A stretch of 21,968 nucleotides of DNA from Comamonas sp. (GTDB lineage Bacteria > Pseudomonadota > Gammaproteobacteria > Burkholderiales > Burkholderiaceae_C). The stretch spans positions 1 through 21,968 of the forward strand of contig JAHAYB010000046.1 of NCBI GenBank assembly GCA_018384835.1. The letters are read 5' to 3'. Made by a program: the position numbers and the translations under genes. Under the pieces are notes generated by a model that saw nothing but the letters and a program-made list of their open reading frames with translations, searched no databases and was not told where the DNA came from. Positions 14,904 through 21,968 of the stretch are shown one piece after another; position 1 is the stretch's first letter; every line of letters starts with the position of its first letter.

Positions 14904-15563
14904 CTAGCGCCGGTGCGGGTCAGGGTCAAAACTTGCTCCGGGGGGCAGCTCCATCACCGTGTTTTGCCAGGGGTTGCGCAAGCCGCCGTGGGGCAGCACC
15001 AAGCCGCTGGCCGATGGCGCTGCTGGGTAGCAGCCCGGTTGTTCTTTATGGCGCATTCCGCTGCGCAGGTAGCGGTTGCGCTGTTGCTCTGTGCGGGGCA
15101 AAAAGCGGGCTAACTCGGTCAGCGCCATTTCATAGACACCGCGTTTGAACTCCACCACCACGTCTAGCGGAACCCAGTAATCGTTCCAGCGCCAAGCGTC
15201 AAACTCTGGGTGGTTGGTGGCACGCAGGTTCAAGTCCCAGTCGTTGCCGGTTAATTGCAGCAAATACCAAATTTGCTTTTGCCCCTTGTAGTGGCCGCGT
15301 GATTCGCGGCGAATAAAACGGTCTGGCACCTCGTAGCGCAACCAGTCGCGGGTGCGAGCCACCATGCGCACATGGTGGGGGCGTAGTCCCACCTCCTCGT
15401 GCAGCTCTCGAAACATGGCCTGTTCAGGGGATTCCCCCCTATCAATGCCACCTTGCGGAAACTGCCAACTGTGGGTGCGTATGCGTTTGCCCCAGAACAC
15501 TTGGTTCCTCTGGTTGAGCAAGATGATGCCGACATTGGGGCGAAATCCTTCGCGGTCTAGCAT
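14904..15563 (-). CDS. rppH: RNA pyrophosphohydrolase (RppH)
   Basis: RppH removes pyrophosphate from the 5' end of mRNAs and thereby triggers RNase E-dependent decay. The 219-residue product begins [14 protein letters not shown], typical of the family. The full Nudix box spans G38-L60 (GGIDRGES...RELHEEVGL), and HSWQFPQ lies just before it. I choose ATG 15563 because homologs start there and AGGG lies about 8 nt upstream; the frame extends two codons further to a TTG. The C-terminal ~55 residues after the Nudix fold are Pro/Arg/Gly-rich, a tail common in betaproteobacterial RppH. It diverges from proS across a 127-bp region. Confidence 0.95.
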   Translation of the reverse strand: MLDREGFRPNVGIILLNQRNQVFWGKRIRTHSWQFPQGGIDRGESPEQAMFRELHEEVGLRPHHVRMVARTRDWLRYEVPDRFIRRESRGHYKGQKQIWYLLQLTGNDWDLNLRATNHPEFDAWRWNDYWVPLDVVVEFKRGVYEMALTELARFLPRTEQQRNRYLRSGMRHKEQPGCYPAAPSASGLVLPHGGLRNPWQNTVMELPPGASFDPDPHRR

Positions 15564-15600
15564 AATCAAACCCTAATTTTGTAAATGGGTTCATTATGCC

Positions 15601-15628
15601 TGCCCCCTTGTCTTCGGCAAGCGGGGCA
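15601..15628. other. Hairpin in the rppH-proS divergent region
   Basis: TGCCCCCTTG (15601-15610) pairs with CAAG(C)GGGGCA (15618-15628): 10 bp with one bulged C and a 7-nt TCTTCGG loop. It lies about 60 bp before the proS ATG. A second small inverted repeat, GGGCAGTGCCC (15674-15684), sits in the ribosome-site region. No T-run follows, so neither is a terminator; a role in proS expression is a guess. Confidence 0.4.
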
Positions 15629-15690
15629 TACCTATTTGCTATTGCTCCAACCCTTGCTTTTTAGCCCGCTCTCGGGCAGTGCCCACCATC

Positions 15691-17433
15691 ATGAAAGCCT
15701 CGCAATTTCTTATCACCACCCTTAAAGAAGCCCCAGCCGATGCGGAAATCGCCAGCCACCAGCTCATGACCCGTGCGGGCATGATTAAAAAGCTGGGCGC
15801 AGGGGTTTACACCTATATGCCTATGGGGCTGCGCGTTGTCCGCAAGGTAGAAGCCATCGTGCGCGAAGAAATGAATCGCGCAGGCGCTATTGAAGTGACC
15901 ATGCCCGTCGTCCAGCCCGCCGAGCTTTGGCAGGAAACCGGTCGCTTTGACACCATGGGGCCTGAGCTGCTGCGCATTCAAGACCGCCACAGCCGCGACT
16001 TTGTGATTCAGCCCACCAGTGAGGAAGTCGTTACCGACATTGCCCGCCAAGAGTTCAAAAGCTACAAGCAACTGCCCAAAAATCTCTACCAGATTCAAAC
16101 CAAGTTCCGCGACGAGCGCCGCCCCCGCTTTGGCCTGATGCGCGGGCGCGAATTTACGATGAAGGATGCCTACTCCTTCGATAAAGACCGCGACAGCGCC
16201 CAGGCCAGCTACCAAACCATGCGGGCGGCCTACCAGCGCATTTTTGACCGCTTCGGCCTGCAATACCGCGCCGTGCGTGCCGACAGCGGCGCGATTGGTG
16301 GCGACTTGAGCGAAGAATTCCAGGTGATTGCCGCCACGGGTGAAGATGCCATCGTCTATTGCCCCCACAGCGACTACGCCGCCAACATCGAAAAAGCCGA
16401 AAGCCTGCCGCCCGCAGGCCCCCGCCCCGCCGCCAGCGAAGCGCTAGAAAAAAACGCCACCCCCGGCAACAGCACCTGCCAAGCCGTGGCCGAGCAACTG
16501 GGGCTGCCGCTACAGCGCACCGTCAAATCCCTGGTGCTGGCTACCGATACCAGCAACGAGGCGGGCGAAATCGTGCAAACCCAAATCTGGCTGCTGCTGC
16601 TGCGCGGCGACCACGATATGAACGAGGTCAAAGTCAGCAAAGTGGAAGGGCTGGCAGATTTTCGCTTTGCCACCACGGCTGAAATTGAAGCGCACTTTGG
16701 TTGCGAGCCAGGCTACCTAGGCCCGCTGCACCTGCAAAAACCCGTCAAGCTGGTGGTGGACCGAGAAGTGGCGGTGATGGCCGACTGGATTTGCGGCGCG
16801 AATGAAAAAGACTTCCATATTCGCGGCGTGAACTTTGGCCGCGACCTGCCCGAGCCTGCGCTGGTGGCCGACCTGCGTAACGTCGTGGCTGGCGACCCTT
16901 CGCCCGACGGCAAAGGCGCTTTGGCGATTGAGCGCGGCATTGAAATTGGCCATGTCTTCTACCTGGGTACCAAGTATTCCGAAGCCATGAACGCCACTTT
17001 CCTGGCCGAAAACGGCAAGCCCACCCTGTTTGAAATGGGCTGCTATGGCATTGGCATTACCCGCCTGCCGGCTGCCGCCATCGAACAAAACCACGACGAG
17101 CGCGGCATCATCTGGCCAGACGCGATTGCCCCCTTCACCCTGGTGATTTGCCCCATTGGCATGGACAGAAGCGAGCTGGTCAAGGCCGAAGCCCAAAAGC
17201 TCTACGCCGAGCTGTTGGCGCTGGGCGTGGATGTCATCCTGGATGACCGTGGCGAGCGCCCCGGCGCGATGTTTGCCGACTGGGAACTGATTGGCGTGCC
17301 CCACCGCGTGGTGCTGGGCGAGCGCGGCCTGAAAAACGGCGTGGTGGAATACCAGCACCGCCGCGATAGCGCCGCCACACAACTGCCCCTGGCTGAGGTG
17401 CTGGCACAACTCAAAGCCAAGCTGGGGTTTTGA
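15691..17433 (+). CDS. proS: Prolyl-tRNA synthetase, bacterial type
   Basis: ProS charges tRNA-Pro and hydrolyses mischarged Ala-tRNA-Pro. The 580-residue product has the class II core: motif 2 around R140-E154 ([17 protein letters not shown]), TSEE at 109-112 and motif 3 [14 protein letters not shown] at about 453-466. The bacterial editing insertion spans roughly 225-395 ([16 protein letters not shown]... GDHDMNEVK), and an anticodon-binding C-terminal domain follows. I start at ATG 15691 ([15 protein letters not shown]); the frame also opens at GTG 15679, but homologs start at MKAS. No strong Shine-Dalgarno site is visible. The window also carries tRNA-Pro(UGG), about 8 kb away. Confidence 0.97.
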   Translation: MKASQFLITTLKEAPADAEIASHQLMTRAGMIKKLGAGVYTYMPMGLRVVRKVEAIVREEMNRAGAIEVTMPVVQPAELWQETGRFDTMGPELLRIQDRHSRDFVIQPTSEEVVTDIARQEFKSYKQLPKNLYQIQTKFRDERRPRFGLMRGREFTMKDAYSFDKDRDSAQASYQTMRAAYQRIFDRFGLQYRAVRADSGAIGGDLSEEFQVIAATGEDAIVYCPHSDYAANIEKAESLPPAGPRPAASEALEKNATPGNSTCQAVAEQLGLPLQRTVKSLVLATDTSNEAGEIVQTQIWLLLLRGDHDMNEVKVSKVEGLADFRFATTAEIEAHFGCEPGYLGPLHLQKPVKLVVDREVAVMADWICGANEKDFHIRGVNFGRDLPEPALVADLRNVVAGDPSPDGKGALAIERGIEIGHVFYLGTKYSEAMNATFLAENGKPTLFEMGCYGIGITRLPAAAIEQNHDERGIIWPDAIAPFTLVICPIGMDRSELVKAEAQKLYAELLALGVDVILDDRGERPGAMFADWELIGVPHRVVLGERGLKNGVVEYQHRRDSAATQLPLAEVLAQLKAKLGF

Positions 17434-17484
17434 GCCTGCAATAGAGCGATAAAACATACAACAGATTATTTGATAAGCACTGTC

Positions 17485-18519
17485 ATGCCTCACCACACCC
17501 CCACCACCACCCCACCGCCCTCCTTGCTGCCCTCCTCACCACCGGCTTCATCTACTAGGGCGAGCGAGACGGCTCCTTTGATGCTCTTGGAGCGCCTGGT
17601 TCAACGCGCCGAGCAACTCATACAGCGCATGGAATCGACCTTGCCCCAGCCCCTGCAAGCGCCCCTAAACTGGCACAGCGCTATTGCGTGGCGCTATCGC
17701 AAACGCACCAACGGCAGCAGCGTGCTGGAGCCGGTGCGCCACATCGGCAGCATGGATTTAGAAGATTTGCACAACATCGATGGGCAAAAAGAAAAAATTC
17801 TGCGCAACACCGAACAATTCGTACAAGGCAAGCCGGCCAACAACGTACTGCTGACCGGTGCGCGTGGCACGGGCAAATCCTCGTTGATACGCGCTTGTTT
17901 ACACGCTTTTGCACCGCAAGGGCTACGCCTGATTGAAGTGGATAAAGCCGACCTTATCGACCTGCCCGACATTGTGGAAGTAGTGGCTGCGCGGCCAGAG
18001 AAATTTCTTATCTACTGCGACGACCTCAGCTTTGAAGAAGGCGAAGCGGGCTACAAAGCCTTGAAGTCGATTTTGGATGGCTCGGTCAGCGCCGCCACGC
18101 CTAATGTGCTGGTCTATGCCACCAGCAACCGCCGCCACCTGCTGCCCGAGCGCATGAGCGAAAACCTGCAAACCAGCCAAGGCCAGGATGGCGAAATTCA
18201 CCCCGGCGAAGCGGTGGAGGAAAAAATCTCGCTGTCCGAGCGCTTTGGCCTGTGGGTCAGTTTTTACCCCTTCAGCCAAGAGGAATACCTGCGCGTTGTC
18301 GCCCAATGGCTAGCCAGCCTGGGTTTGGACGAGGCGCAAATTGCCGCCGCCCAACCCCAAGCCTTGGTCTGGGCGCTAGAGCGCGGCTCACGCAGCGGGC
18401 GCGTAGCCCAGCACTTTGCCCGTGATTACGCTGGGCGTTTTGGTCAGCAGGCGGCCAGCACCAGCACCCATCAAGTGATTGCCGATGTGGCGGGTTTGAG
18501 CGATGGTGCCAGCATCTGA
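17485..18519 (+). CDS. DUF815 family AAA-type ATP-binding protein
   Basis: A 344-residue cytoplasmic P-loop ATPase of the DUF815 family, whose cellular role is not established. Walker A is G125-ARGTGKS-S133 and Walker B is FLIYCDD at 174-180, followed by LSFEEGEAGYKALKSILDG, which is diagnostic of the family. A sensor-1-like ATSNRRHLLPERM and the WVSFYPFSQEEYL segment follow. I choose ATG 17485; the frame opens slightly earlier at a TTG. The first ~22 residues are Pro/Ser/Thr-rich and probably disordered, so M33 (MLLERLVQR) is a possible alternative start. It lies 51 bp after proS and overlaps mutT by 17 bp, indicating co-transcription. Confidence 0.88.
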   Translation: MPHHTPTTTPPPSLLPSSPPASSTRASETAPLMLLERLVQRAEQLIQRMESTLPQPLQAPLNWHSAIAWRYRKRTNGSSVLEPVRHIGSMDLEDLHNIDGQKEKILRNTEQFVQGKPANNVLLTGARGTGKSSLIRACLHAFAPQGLRLIEVDKADLIDLPDIVEVVAARPEKFLIYCDDLSFEEGEAGYKALKSILDGSVSAATPNVLVYATSNRRHLLPERMSENLQTSQGQDGEIHPGEAVEEKISLSERFGLWVSFYPFSQEEYLRVVAQWLASLGLDEAQIAAAQPQALVWALERGSRSGRVAQHFARDYAGRFGQQAASTSTHQVIADVAGLSDGASI

Positions 18520-18970
18520 GCCTCCCCCCGTTGCGCGAATTGAGGTGGCCGTAGGCGTACTGATTCGCCCAGAAGATGGCGCGTTCTTACTCACCTCGCG
18601 CCCCGCTGGCAAGCCCCGTGCGGGCTGGTGGGAGTTTCCGGGCGGCAAACTCGAAGCGGGCGAAAGCGCCCAACAAGCCCTACAGCGCGAGTTGTATGAG
18701 GAGCTGGGCATCCATCCCTGTGCCGACCATTGCCAGTTGTGGAAAACCACCGAGCACGATTACAGCCATGCCCTAGTGCGTCTGTACTGGTGCAAAGTGA
18801 GCGCCTGGCAAGGCGAGCTGCAAATGCGCGAGGGGCAGGAGATGGCCTGGCAGCAACTGCCCGTTACCGTCGCCCCGCTGCTAGAGGGCAGCGCCCCCGC
18901 CCTGGCCTGGTTGGCTGAGGAGCGCGGCCTAGCAGCGCACCTAGCGCACACAGCCGCCGTCTCTGGCTAA
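18503..18970 (+). CDS. mutT: MutT-type Nudix hydrolase (8-oxo-dGTP diphosphatase)
   Basis: MutT clears 8-oxo-dGTP from the nucleotide pool. The 155-residue product has the full Nudix box at 48-70 (G-x5-E-x7-REL-x-EE-x-G-I), preceded by WWEFPGGKLE, which together with RPAGKPRAGWWEFPGG is typical of MutT rather than other Nudix enzymes. Family length is about 130-150. It overlaps the DUF815 gene by 17 bp; this pairing is often seen in betaproteobacteria and implies translational coupling. A thiamine-phosphate-synthase domain, fused in some MutT homologs, is absent. Confidence 0.9.
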   Translation: MVPASEPPPVARIEVAVGVLIRPEDGAFLLTSRPAGKPRAGWWEFPGGKLEAGESAQQALQRELYEELGIHPCADHCQLWKTTEHDYSHALVRLYWCKVSAWQGELQMREGQEMAWQQLPVTVAPLLEGSAPALAWLAEERGLAAHLAHTAAVSG

Positions 18971-19028
18971 TGGTTTAGTGGCTTAATGGCTGAGGCCGCT
19001 GCGCCGCCCATTCTTTTGCTTTTGCGCC

Positions 19029-20990
19029 GTGTCAATACCCACCGCTTTTATCCAAGACCTGCTCCAACGGGTGGACATTGCCGATGTCGTGGGGCGCTAT
19101 GTGCCGTTGAAAAAGAACGGTGCCAACCTCATGGGGCTGTGCCCCTTTCACGGGGAGAAGTCGCCCTCCTTTAGCGTTAGCCCTAGCAAGCAGTTCTTCC
19201 ACTGCTTTGGCTGCGGCAAGAGTGGGGATGCCATCGCCTTTTTGCGCGAGCACACCGGCATGGACTTTACCGAGGCGGTGCAGTCCCTCGCCCAAGAGAT
19301 GGGCATGGCCTTGCCCGAGTCCCAGCGCCTTAGCCCCCAGCAGCGCCAGCAGCAACAAGCCCGCCAAAGCCAGCAGCAACAGCTCTACGCGCTGATGGAG
19401 CAAGCCGCCAGCGCCTATCGCCAACAACTGGGCGGCAGCCAGCCAGCGATTGCCTACCTCAAGGGCAGGGGGCTATCGGCCAGCATCAGCCAGCGCTACG
19501 GGCTGGGTTATGCGCCTGCGGGGTGGAATTTCCTCTCCAGCGTTGTGCCCGATTACACCAGTGCCTTGCTAGTGCAAGCGGGCTTGGTCATCCAAGCGCA
19601 GGAAGAGGGCGGCTTAGGCAACGGCAAGCGCTACGACCGCTTTCGCCAGCGCATCATGTTCCCCATTCGCGATACCAAGGGGCAGTGCATTGCCTTTGGC
19701 GGGCGGGTGCTGGGCGACGATAAACCCAAATACCTGAATTCGCCAGAAACCCCGCTGTTTCACAAAGGGCGCGAGCTGTACGGCCTGTTTGAGGCACGCG
19801 CCGCCCTGCGCGAAGCGGGCTATGCCTTGGTGTGTGAGGGCTATATGGACGTGGTTGCCCTGGCGCAACTGGGTTTTGCCAATGCCGTCGCCACCCTGGG
19901 CACGGCCTGCACGCCCGAGCATGTACACAAGCTCTATCGCTTTACCGAATCCATCGTCTTTAGCTTTGATGGCGATGAGGCCGGGCGACGCGCCGCCGCC
20001 AAGGCGCTAGAGGCGGTGCTGCCCCACTTGAACGACCAGCGCAGCGCTAAATTCCTCTTCCTACCCGCCGAGCATGACCCCGATAGCTACATCCGCGCCC
20101 ATGGTGCTGATGCTTTTGCCCGCTTGGTACACGCTGCCCAGCCCTTTAACGTATTTTTGCAGCAGCTAGCCAGCGAAGACTGCGATTTGGGCACAGCCCC
20201 AGGGCGGGCACGCATGGCCAGCCAAGCATTGCCTTTGTGGGACTTGCTGCCCCAGGGAATGCTCAAGCAGCTTGTGCTGCAAGAGCTGGCCGCGCAGGTG
20301 GATGTTTCCACCAGCAGCTTGCTAGAGAACTGGCAGCATTCAGCACACGCAGCGCATTCACGCACCCAGTCCCAGCTCAAACCAGCCCCAAACTACCAAG
20401 CTGCTGGACAGCAGGCCAGCCATGGCAGCGGCAATTACAGCAACAGCAACGGCGATACCTACGCCAACGCCAACGAGGGCAAGCGCCGCCAGCACTGGGG
20501 GCGCTTTAACAGGCCGCGCCCCCTAGCGCCCCAGCACACCCATGCCCCCACCCTAACAACTGGGGCAGACCAAGCGGTGCGCCTGCTACTGAGCAATATG
20601 CAGCTACTGCAAACCCTGGACAATGATGATTGGGATGCCCTGGTACACATCCCCGCCCCCCACGGCTGCTTGTTTGCCTGGCTGGAAGGGCTGTACCAAG
20701 AGCAAGGCGCAATGCCTTGGCACGCCCTGCAAAACGCCCTGCAAAACAGCCCCTACCAAGACTGGGCACATGCTCTAATGGCCAGCGCCCCCAGCCAGCC
20801 CCAAGACGATGCCCAGGCGCAGCACCAAGAGCTACGCAGCATCTTGCAGCCTTGGCTCAAGCGCCGCCTCAGTGATGTGCTCAACGAGTTAGCGCAAGCC
20901 TATGCCAACAACCCAGGCGATATCGACATCCGCCAGCGCTACCAGACCTTGCTGGCGCGTAGCCGCGCTGCCACACCCCCTACACGGTGA
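19029..20990 (+). CDS. dnaG: DNA primase (DnaG)
   Basis: DnaG makes the RNA primers for replication. The 653-residue product has a CHC2 zinc-binding domain (C38, H41, C59, C62), the RNA polymerase core, and a TOPRIM domain with E270 (VCEGYMDVVAL) and D314-G-D316-E. The C-terminal DnaB-interacting region covers about 525-645. A low-complexity Gln/Asn/Ser/Gly linker at about 438-497 separates the core from the helicase-binding part. The start is GTG 19029, matching the usual MSIPTAFIQDLL. It is followed 49 bp later by ubiJ, not by rpoD as in most proteobacteria. No rpsU is seen upstream. Confidence 0.97.
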   Translation: MSIPTAFIQDLLQRVDIADVVGRYVPLKKNGANLMGLCPFHGEKSPSFSVSPSKQFFHCFGCGKSGDAIAFLREHTGMDFTEAVQSLAQEMGMALPESQRLSPQQRQQQQARQSQQQQLYALMEQAASAYRQQLGGSQPAIAYLKGRGLSASISQRYGLGYAPAGWNFLSSVVPDYTSALLVQAGLVIQAQEEGGLGNGKRYDRFRQRIMFPIRDTKGQCIAFGGRVLGDDKPKYLNSPETPLFHKGRELYGLFEARAALREAGYALVCEGYMDVVALAQLGFANAVATLGTACTPEHVHKLYRFTESIVFSFDGDEAGRRAAAKALEAVLPHLNDQRSAKFLFLPAEHDPDSYIRAHGADAFARLVHAAQPFNVFLQQLASEDCDLGTAPGRARMASQALPLWDLLPQGMLKQLVLQELAAQVDVSTSSLLENWQHSAHAAHSRTQSQLKPAPNYQAAGQQASHGSGNYSNSNGDTYANANEGKRRQHWGRFNRPRPLAPQHTHAPTLTTGADQAVRLLLSNMQLLQTLDNDDWDALVHIPAPHGCLFAWLEGLYQEQGAMPWHALQNALQNSPYQDWAHALMASAPSQPQDDAQAQHQELRSILQPWLKRRLSDVLNELAQAYANNPGDIDIRQRYQTLLARSRAATPPTR

Positions 20991-21039
20991 AACCAGAACG
21001 CAGAACGGCACGAGATGTTTTCATGAATAATCGGGGGCT

Positions 21040-21684
21040 ATGGCAACACAGTCCCCTTTTTCTTTGCTCGGCCAATTGGCCGAACGCGCTGCGCAAGTGG
21101 TGCAGCCCCCCGCTTGGCTGGTACACGAGGCGCAGCACCGCATCGTGCTACTGATAAACCATGTGCTGATGCAAGAACCGGTAGCCATGCAGCGCCTGCA
21201 ACGCCAGGCCGGGCGCGTGGCCTTGGTGCAGTGGCGGCAGTTTGACCTGGCCTTGCTCGTAACCCGCGCTGGCTTGTTCAATGTGGCCGACCAGGGCAGC
21301 AGCCCCGATTTGCGCCTGCAAGTGCTCGATAGCAACCCCCTGGCCTTGGCGCAAACCGCCTTGCGTGGCGAAAAACCCGCCATTCGCATTGAGGGTGATG
21401 TGCAACTCGCCGCCGAAATGAACTGGCTGGCCGAAAACCTAAGCTGGGATGTGGAAGAAGACCTCGCCCGCATCATCGGCGACGTGCCCGCCCACCGCCT
21501 GGCGCAAATCGCCCGCTCCGCTGCGGATGCCTTGCGCCAGCTCGCTAGCGGTGTACGTATGCCCGGTGCAGCCGCCCCCGCAGAGCCAGCCGCGCCCGGC
21601 AGCATGGAGGATGGCGGCACTGCCAATGCTAATGCCAATGCCTCTACTGGCGGCGCGTTGCACTCGCCCCAGTCTTGGGCTTAG
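21040..21684 (+). CDS. ubiJ: Ubiquinone biosynthesis accessory factor UbiJ (SCP2-like)
   Basis: UbiJ carries a lipid-binding SCP2 domain and organises the aerobic ubiquinone-synthesis complex in the cytoplasm. The 214-residue product fits: an N-terminal amphipathic part, SCP2-like strands at about 30-125 (GRVALVQWRQFDLALLVT; GEKPAIRIEGDVQLAAEMNWL), and a helical C-terminal region (DVEEDLARIIGDVPAHRL). The last ~40 residues are an Ala/Pro/Gly/Asn-rich tail containing the alternating ANANANA stretch. ubiB starts 57 bp downstream, the usual neighbour. ubiE, normally upstream, is missing here; dnaG occupies that place. Confidence 0.88.
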   Translation: MATQSPFSLLGQLAERAAQVVQPPAWLVHEAQHRIVLLINHVLMQEPVAMQRLQRQAGRVALVQWRQFDLALLVTRAGLFNVADQGSSPDLRLQVLDSNPLALAQTALRGEKPAIRIEGDVQLAAEMNWLAENLSWDVEEDLARIIGDVPAHRLAQIARSAADALRQLASGVRMPGAAAPAEPAAPGSMEDGGTANANANASTGGALHSPQSWA

Positions 21685-21741
21685 GCGGTTGCGGTTACTC
21701 TGTTACTTCCCTTACTACTTACACATTAGGCGGGCAAGGCT

Positions 21742-21968
21742 ATGGGCTTGGGTCGTTTTTTGCGCGCCTGGACGATTGTCTGGGTGGGGCTGCGCTATGG
21801 CTTGGATGAGCTGGTGCTCTCGGGCTTTCGCCATCCGTGGATTGGGCTGCTGCGGCGCATCGTCACCATTGGGCGGCGTTTGGATGCGCCGCGTGGTCAG
21901 CGCCTGCGCGAGGCGCTAGAGCAGTTGGGGCCGATTTTTGTCAAATTCGGCCAGGTGCTTTCTACCCG
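21742..21968 (+). CDS. ubiB: UbiB, ABC1/ADCK-type kinase-like protein (3'-truncated by the window edge)
   Basis: The frame is open from ATG 21742 to the window end (75 codons), with CAAGGC just upstream as ribosome site. The N-terminal sequence ([26 protein letters not shown]) and [18 protein letters not shown] are the hallmark KxGQ motif region of UbiB proteins. These are atypical kinase-fold ATPases required for ubiquinone synthesis. Only the N-terminal part is visible; the nucleotide-binding core and C-terminal membrane spans lie beyond the window. Confidence 0.95.
   Translation, partial: MGLGRFLRAWTIVWVGLRYGLDELVLSGFRHPWIGLLRRIVTIGRRLDAPRGQRLREALEQLGPIFVKFGQVLST

Noticed and set aside
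15679-15690. GTG start adding four residues to ProS
   Set aside because: Family members start MKAS; no ribosome site favours the GTG.

Overview
The window reads as a Burkholderiales-type betaproteobacterial chromosome segment, most like Comamonadaceae. Three things point that way: an algH-ruvX-pyrR-pyrB-pyrC operon with a catalytically degenerate dihydroorotase, a thiD-hemL pair, and a long-form InfA. I cannot name genus or species. Most genes are GC-rich with heavy C/G third positions. The left edge (about 1-1660) and the sensor/PAS/GGDEF half of the c-di-GMP gene are clearly AT-richer by eye.

Layout. 1-1288 (-): an uncharacterised pair, an outer-membrane beta-barrel protein followed by a lipoprotein that runs off the window. 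1478-1663 (+): the C-terminal remnant of a PD-(D/E)XK nuclease-type (DUF1703-like) gene. 1705-3024 (+): gspL without any other type II secretion gene, then an octamer tandem repeat, then dsbB. 3687-4060: a long intergenic stretch with a good promoter candidate, leading to infA (tail made of 18-bp repeats) and a terminator. 4427-7318 (+): a membrane-bound PAS-PAS-GGDEF-EAL protein. 7332-7408: tRNA-Pro(UGG) with a terminator. 7524-12368 (-): hisE, then (read right to left) algH, ruvX, pyrR, pyrB, pyrC' and a DUF423 gene packed as one operon. 12540-14786 (+): thiD-hemL, ending in a bidirectional terminator facing rppH (-). 15691-18970 (+): proS, a DUF815 AAA ATPase and mutT. 19029-21968 (+): dnaG, ubiJ and the start of ubiB.

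How the genes work together. The pyr operon covers the second step of pyrimidine synthesis (PyrB), a probable structural partner of it (PyrC') and a PRPP/uracil-linked PyrR, together with RuvX and AlgH. HemL feeds tetrapyrrole synthesis by the C5 route. UbiJ and UbiB act in ubiquinone synthesis, and DsbB passes electrons from DsbA to quinone. RppH, MutT, DnaG, ProS, InfA and the tRNA are housekeeping information-processing functions.

I see no CRISPR array, integrase, intact insertion sequence or clearly new defence system. The best leads are the AT-rich barrel/lipoprotein pair, the octamer repeat before dsbB, the hairpin covering the algH start, the compositional mosaic of the c-di-GMP gene, the mismatched tRNA-Pro, and dnaG sitting next to ubiJ-ubiB instead of rpoD.
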